Source: an uncultured Lachnospiraceae bacterium (GTDB taxonomy: Bacteria > Bacillota > Clostridia > Lachnospirales > Lachnospiraceae). From it: DNA of 56,834 nt. The position numbers and the translations under genes were made by a program. The stretch is from contig CAOKWI010000022.1 in NCBI GenBank assembly GCA_948473115.1, positions 1-56,834 on the forward strand, read 5' to 3'. Under the pieces are notes generated by a model. That model made no database searches. It was not told the DNA's origin and worked only from the letters and a program-made list of their open reading frames with translations. Positions 53,457 through 56,834 of the stretch are shown one piece after another (positions within the stretch are counted from its first letter, which is position 1; every line of letters starts with the position of its first letter).

Positions 53457-53523
53457 GGATACATTAACGGAATGGCACGGCAATGAATGCATATGCCGCT
53501 CATGCGGCGGAATAAGAGGAAAT

Positions 53524-53988
53524 ATGGAAGAAGCAGCAAAGTACTTTGTGGTGAGGCAGAAGGCCGTGCCGGAAGTATTGTTAAAGGTTGTCGAAGCGAA
53601 GAGGCTCTTGGAGACGGAAAAGGTAATGACCATTCAGGAAGCGGTTGATGCTGTCGGCATCAGCCGCAGTTCTTTTTATAAATATAAGGATGATATCTTT
53701 CAGTTCCATGACAACTCCCAGGGGACGACTATCACGCTGACTTTCCAGATGGATGATGAACCGGGGCTTTTGTCGGATGTGCTGAAAATCATTGCGGAAT
53801 GCCGTGCCAATATTCTGACGATCCATCAGAGCATTCCCATCAATGGAGTCGCATCCTTAAGCCTGAGTATCCAGATCCTGCAGACGACGGGTGACATTTC
53901 CGGGATGATGCTGCAGCTGGAGAGTCAGAAGGGAGTCCATCATGTGAAGATACAGGGCGAAAAGGACTTCCAGCGGGACATAATGTAA
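53524..53988 (+). CDS. ACT-domain regulatory protein (PheB/UPF0735-like)
   Basis: 154 aa. An N-terminal helix-turn-helix-like part (KVMTIQEAVDAVGISRSSFY) is followed by an ACT domain (TITLTFQMDDEPGLLSDVLK, NILTIHQSIPINGVASLSLS). ACT domains bind amino acids. The ATG at 53524 follows AAGAGG; the frame upstream of it is leader. The gene precedes hom by 41 bp and is commonly found there, so it likely senses an amino acid of the aspartate family. Confidence 0.88.
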   Translation: MEEAAKYFVVRQKAVPEVLLKVVEAKRLLETEKVMTIQEAVDAVGISRSSFYKYKDDIFQFHDNSQGTTITLTFQMDDEPGLLSDVLKIIAECRANILTIHQSIPINGVASLSLSIQILQTTGDISGMMLQLESQKGVHHVKIQGEKDFQRDIM

Positions 53989-54029
53989 GGAACGGGCCGC
54001 CGGGGCGGTAGATTGAGAGGAAAAAGACT

Positions 54030-55238
54030 ATGGTAAAAGTTGCGGTTCTGGGATACGGCACTGTGGGAAGCGGTGTCGTGGAAGTGATCGAGAGCAATAA
54101 TGAGCAGGTGAGCAGGAATGCGGGGGAGGAAATGCACGTAAAATATATCCTTGACCTGAGGGACTTCCCGGAAGACCCTTACGGGGACAGGGTGGTGCAT
54201 GACGTGAACCTGATCCTGGAAGATCCGGAGGTCAGCGTTGTGTGCGAGGTCATGGGCGGCACAGGGCCGGCGTACCAGTTTACGAAGCAGGCCCTGGAAG
54301 CGGGAAAGAGCGTGTGTACCTCCAATAAGGAGCTGGTGGCGAAGCACGGCCCTGAGCTTCTCGCCATTGCCCGGACCCATAATTGCAGCTATCTGTTCGA
54401 GGCCAGCGTGGGAGGCGGCATCCCGATTATCCGGCCGATCAACAGCTCCCTGACGGCTGAGAAGATACTGTCGATCCTGGGCATTGTAAACGGAACCACC
54501 AATTATATACTGACGAAAATGGAAAACGAGGGCGTCGGCTTCGAGGAGGTATTGAAACAGGCCCAGGAGCTTGGGTACGCGGAGCGCAATCCCGAGGCGG
54601 ACGTGGAGGGTCATGACGCCTGTAGGAAGCTTGCCATCCTCTCTTCCCTGATGACGGGAAAGAATGTGGATGCCGGGGCGATTTACACGGAGGGCATCAC
54701 CGGGATCACCAACGCGGATTTTGCTTACGCGAAGGCTGCGGGGATGACGATCCGGCTGCTTGCCGCCGGTAAGCTGACGGAGGACGGCAGGGTGCTGGCC
54801 ATGGTAGCGCCTTTTCTGCTGGATAATACCCATCCCCTGGCCATGGTGAAGGATGTGTTTAACGCCATCTTCGTCACCGGCAACATGCTGGGAGATTCCA
54901 TGTACTATGGGCGCGGCGCTGGGAAGCTTCCCACTGCCAGCGCGGTGGTGTCCGACGTCATCGAGTGCGCCAGGAACCAGGGCAGGACGATCCCCTGCTT
55001 CTGGGACGGGGAGAGCGCAAAGCTGGCGGAGGTGTCCGAGACAGAGCAGAGGTACTTTGTGAGAGCCAGGGTTTCCGCCAGGGCAGAGGTGGAGGCGGCC
55101 TTTTCCGGCAGGGCTTTTGAGGCGCCGGACAGGGCGGAGGATTTCGGCTTCTTCACCGATGCCATGAAAGAGAAGGATTTCAACGAAAAGTATGACGCGC
55201 TGGGCGACAAGGTCCTGGGAAGGATCCGGCTGGCATAA
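54030..55238 (+). CDS. hom: Homoserine dehydrogenase
   Basis: Reduces aspartate semialdehyde to homoserine, the branch point to threonine and methionine (402 aa). GYGTVGSG near the N-terminus binds NAD(P). NKELVAKHG, the GIVNGTTNYILTKM segment, and the EADVEGHDACRKLAIL active site are conserved. The C-terminal ~70 residues (YFVRARVSARAEVEAAF) have the start of an ACT-like fold but are short and divergent, so feedback control may lie in the separate ACT protein upstream. Confidence 0.96.
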   Translation: MVKVAVLGYGTVGSGVVEVIESNNEQVSRNAGEEMHVKYILDLRDFPEDPYGDRVVHDVNLILEDPEVSVVCEVMGGTGPAYQFTKQALEAGKSVCTSNKELVAKHGPELLAIARTHNCSYLFEASVGGGIPIIRPINSSLTAEKILSILGIVNGTTNYILTKMENEGVGFEEVLKQAQELGYAERNPEADVEGHDACRKLAILSSLMTGKNVDAGAIYTEGITGITNADFAYAKAAGMTIRLLAAGKLTEDGRVLAMVAPFLLDNTHPLAMVKDVFNAIFVTGNMLGDSMYYGRGAGKLPTASAVVSDVIECARNQGRTIPCFWDGESAKLAEVSETEQRYFVRARVSARAEVEAAFSGRAFEAPDRAEDFGFFTDAMKEKDFNEKYDALGDKVLGRIRLA

Positions 55239-55264
55239 ATCAATAAATGATATGGAGAAAGAAA

Positions 55265-56584
55265 ATGTCTAAGGTAGTAAAATTTGGCGGAAGTTCGCTG
55301 GCAAGCGCAGAGCAGTTTAAAAAAGTGGGGGATATCATCCGCGGGGATAAGAGCAGACAGTATGTTGTGCCCTCTGCGCCGGGCAGGCGTTTTTCGAATG
55401 ATACCAAAGTGACGGATATGCTGTATGGCTGTTATGACCTTGCGGAGAACGGTAAGGATTTCAAGAAGGCGCTGGCAGCCATCGCCGAAAGATATCAGGA
55501 GATCATCGACGGGCTGAAACTGGACTTAAGCCTGCATGACGAATTTAGAACCATTGAGAAAAAGTTTAAGGAGAAGGCGGGAAAGGACTATGCCGCATCC
55601 AGGGGCGAGTACCTGAACGGCATTATTATGGCGGCTTACCTTGGGTATGAGTTCATGGATGCCGCTTCCGTGATCTTCTTTGGGGCGGATGGCGTTTTTG
55701 ACGCGGACCAGACCGACAGGGTGCTTTCCGAGAAGCTTTGCCACTGTGCAAAGGCAGTGATCCCCGGCTTTTACGGCGCAATGCCTGACGGGACGGTGAA
55801 GACCTTTTCCAGGGGCGGTTCGGATATCACTGGTTCCATCGTGGCAAAGGCGGCAAAGGCGGATGTGTATGAAAACTGGACGGATGTGTCCGGCATCCTG
55901 GTGGCGGATCCCGGAATCATTGACAGCCCCAGGGGGATTGAGGTCATTACCTACAGGGAATTGAGGGAGCTTGCGTATATGGGATTTAATGTGCTGCATG
56001 AGGATGCCATTTTTCCCGTGCGCCAGAGAGGCATTCCCATCAACATCCGCAATACCAACGCTCCGGATGACAACGGCACGTGGATTGTGGGCAGCACCTG
56101 CCAGAAGTCCCAGTATGTCATCACCGGTATTGCGGGCAAGAAGGGCTTCTGCTCCATCAATATAGAGAAGGACATGATGAATGCGGAGATCGGCTTTGGC
56201 AGGAAGGTTCTGCAGGCCTTTGAGGAAAACGGCATTTCCTTTGAGCATGTTCCCTCCGGCATCGACACCATGACGGTGTACGTGCACCAGGATGAATTCA
56301 TGCATAAGGAACAGAAGGTGGTGGCGGGGCTTCACCGGCTGGCGCAGCCCGATTCCATTGAGATCGAGTCCGATCTGGCGCTGATCGCCGTGGTGGGACG
56401 GGGCATGAAGTCCACCCGGGGTACTGCGGGCAGGATCTTCTCGGCGCTGGCACATGCAAACGTGAATGTAAAGATGATCGACCAGGGCTCCTCCGAGTTA
56501 AATATCATTATCGGTGTGGCCAACGAGGACTTTGAGACCGCAATCAAGGCGATCTACGATATTTTTGTGATCACCAGGATCTGA
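55265..56584 (+). CDS. Aspartate kinase, monofunctional
   Basis: Phosphorylates aspartate, the first step to lysine, threonine and methionine (439 aa). KFGGSS at the N-terminus, FSRGGSDITGSIVA in the kinase domain, then two C-terminal ACT domains (ITGIAGKKGFCSINIEKDMM; IAVVGRGMKSTRGTAGRIFS). The ATG at 55265 follows GGAGAAAG; the ATG at 55247 precedes it. It is 26 bp after hom, so one operon with ACT and hom is likely. Confidence 0.95.
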   Translation: MSKVVKFGGSSLASAEQFKKVGDIIRGDKSRQYVVPSAPGRRFSNDTKVTDMLYGCYDLAENGKDFKKALAAIAERYQEIIDGLKLDLSLHDEFRTIEKKFKEKAGKDYAASRGEYLNGIIMAAYLGYEFMDAASVIFFGADGVFDADQTDRVLSEKLCHCAKAVIPGFYGAMPDGTVKTFSRGGSDITGSIVAKAAKADVYENWTDVSGILVADPGIIDSPRGIEVITYRELRELAYMGFNVLHEDAIFPVRQRGIPINIRNTNAPDDNGTWIVGSTCQKSQYVITGIAGKKGFCSINIEKDMMNAEIGFGRKVLQAFEENGISFEHVPSGIDTMTVYVHQDEFMHKEQKVVAGLHRLAQPDSIEIESDLALIAVVGRGMKSTRGTAGRIFSALAHANVNVKMIDQGSSELNIIIGVANEDFETAIKAIYDIFVITRI

Positions 56585-56834
56585 TAGCGCCGTCCCTCCC
56601 AACTGTAAAGGAAAAATGTAACAGTTCAGCCCCGATAGTGCCAGGCGGCTTGGGTTTGTGGAGGAAGGGACGGCGCAGGGGAGACAGGGGTACTTTCTGC
56701 GACGGCTCGATAGGCGTTCCGATGAGCCTCATGCATGGCAATGCCCGCCTGAGGGGCGGGCATCACCAGAGTCTCCTCGCCACATCTCACTCACGCCGCA
56801 GAAAGTACCCCTGTCTCCCCTGCGCCTGTTTCCT
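56585..56834. other. Intergenic tail with nested palindromes
   Basis: After the stop codon, GCGCCGTCCCT pairs with AGGGACGGCGC across about 90 bp. Inside is a half-site of the GTAACAG family (GTAACAGTTCAG, 56619-56630). The large palindrome at 56672-56826 follows. No gene is seen before the window ends. Confidence 0.6.
56672..56826. repeat. MITE-like element with perfect 30-bp inverted ends
   Basis: The arms at 56672-56701 (begins GGCGCAGGGGAGACAGGGG) and 56797-56826 are exact inverses over 30 bp. The interior holds ATGCCCGCC-TGAG-GGGCGGGCAT and ATGAG-CC-TCAT stems and has no coding content. One arm recurs in degraded form at 37868-37897. Confidence 0.8.

Overview
The window looks like a chromosomal segment from an anaerobic, gut-type member of the Lachnospiraceae (Clostridia, Bacillota). 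This rests on the Firmicutes-type run pyrH-frr-uppS-cdsA-dxr-rseP, strong AGGAGG-type ribosome binding sites, oxygen-independent ribonucleotide reductase (nrdDG), a pectin-backbone lyase, the protein families present, and many small structured intergenic repeats. I saw no tRNA, rRNA, CRISPR array, prophage or intact insertion sequence.

Layout. 1-6.3 kb: bactofilin (5' end outside the window), then pyrH-frr, a terminator, a structured repeat, and uppS-cdsA-dxr-rseP (undecaprenyl lipid, CDP-diacylglycerol, isoprenoid precursor, site-2 protease). 6.5-9 kb: a PP2C-like protein, a divergent Ser/Thr kinase and a small transaldolase. 9-14.3 kb: an Rpn-type nuclease, a nitroreductase, a cytoplasmic PL11 rhamnogalacturonan lyase and a heptad coiled-coil protein. 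14.3-17.2 kb: nrdD-nrdG behind a promoter with two NrdR-like boxes. 17.2-26.6 kb: a convergent membrane protein, then a TetR regulator, an MMPL transporter, a heptad-repeat envelope protein, a frameshifted lipoprotein and a membrane protein. 26.6-27.9 kb: a decayed AAA ATPase and structured noncoding DNA. 27.9-37.8 kb: five ABC half-transporters, namely one single gene and two tandem heterodimer-type pairs; the second pair lies behind a promoter whose spacer holds an 11-G run. 38-44 kb: an AAA/DUF4143 ATPase, a tiny ORF, a LysM protein, a transmembrane kinase and a divergent HTH protein. 44-50.6 kb: a DUF1653 protein, a 5'-nucleotidase, an SfsA-MutY fusion, a GT2 glycosyltransferase, a PAP2 phosphatase and a lipid kinase. 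50.9-56.6 kb: glyA, a GGDEF protein, an ACT regulator, homoserine dehydrogenase and aspartate kinase (threonine/methionine branch), ending in a large palindromic element.

Three signals stand out. (1) Several families of intergenic elements fold into long or multi-branched hairpins, at least three of them present more than once in the window. (2) Six genes carry in-frame tandem repeats with units of 9, 15, 18, 21, 27 and 42 bp, mostly in linkers or coiled coils. (3) The poly-G promoter spacer before the second ABC pair suggests phase-variable export. The SfsA-MutY fusion and the transmembrane kinase/LysM/HTH locus are also worth following up.
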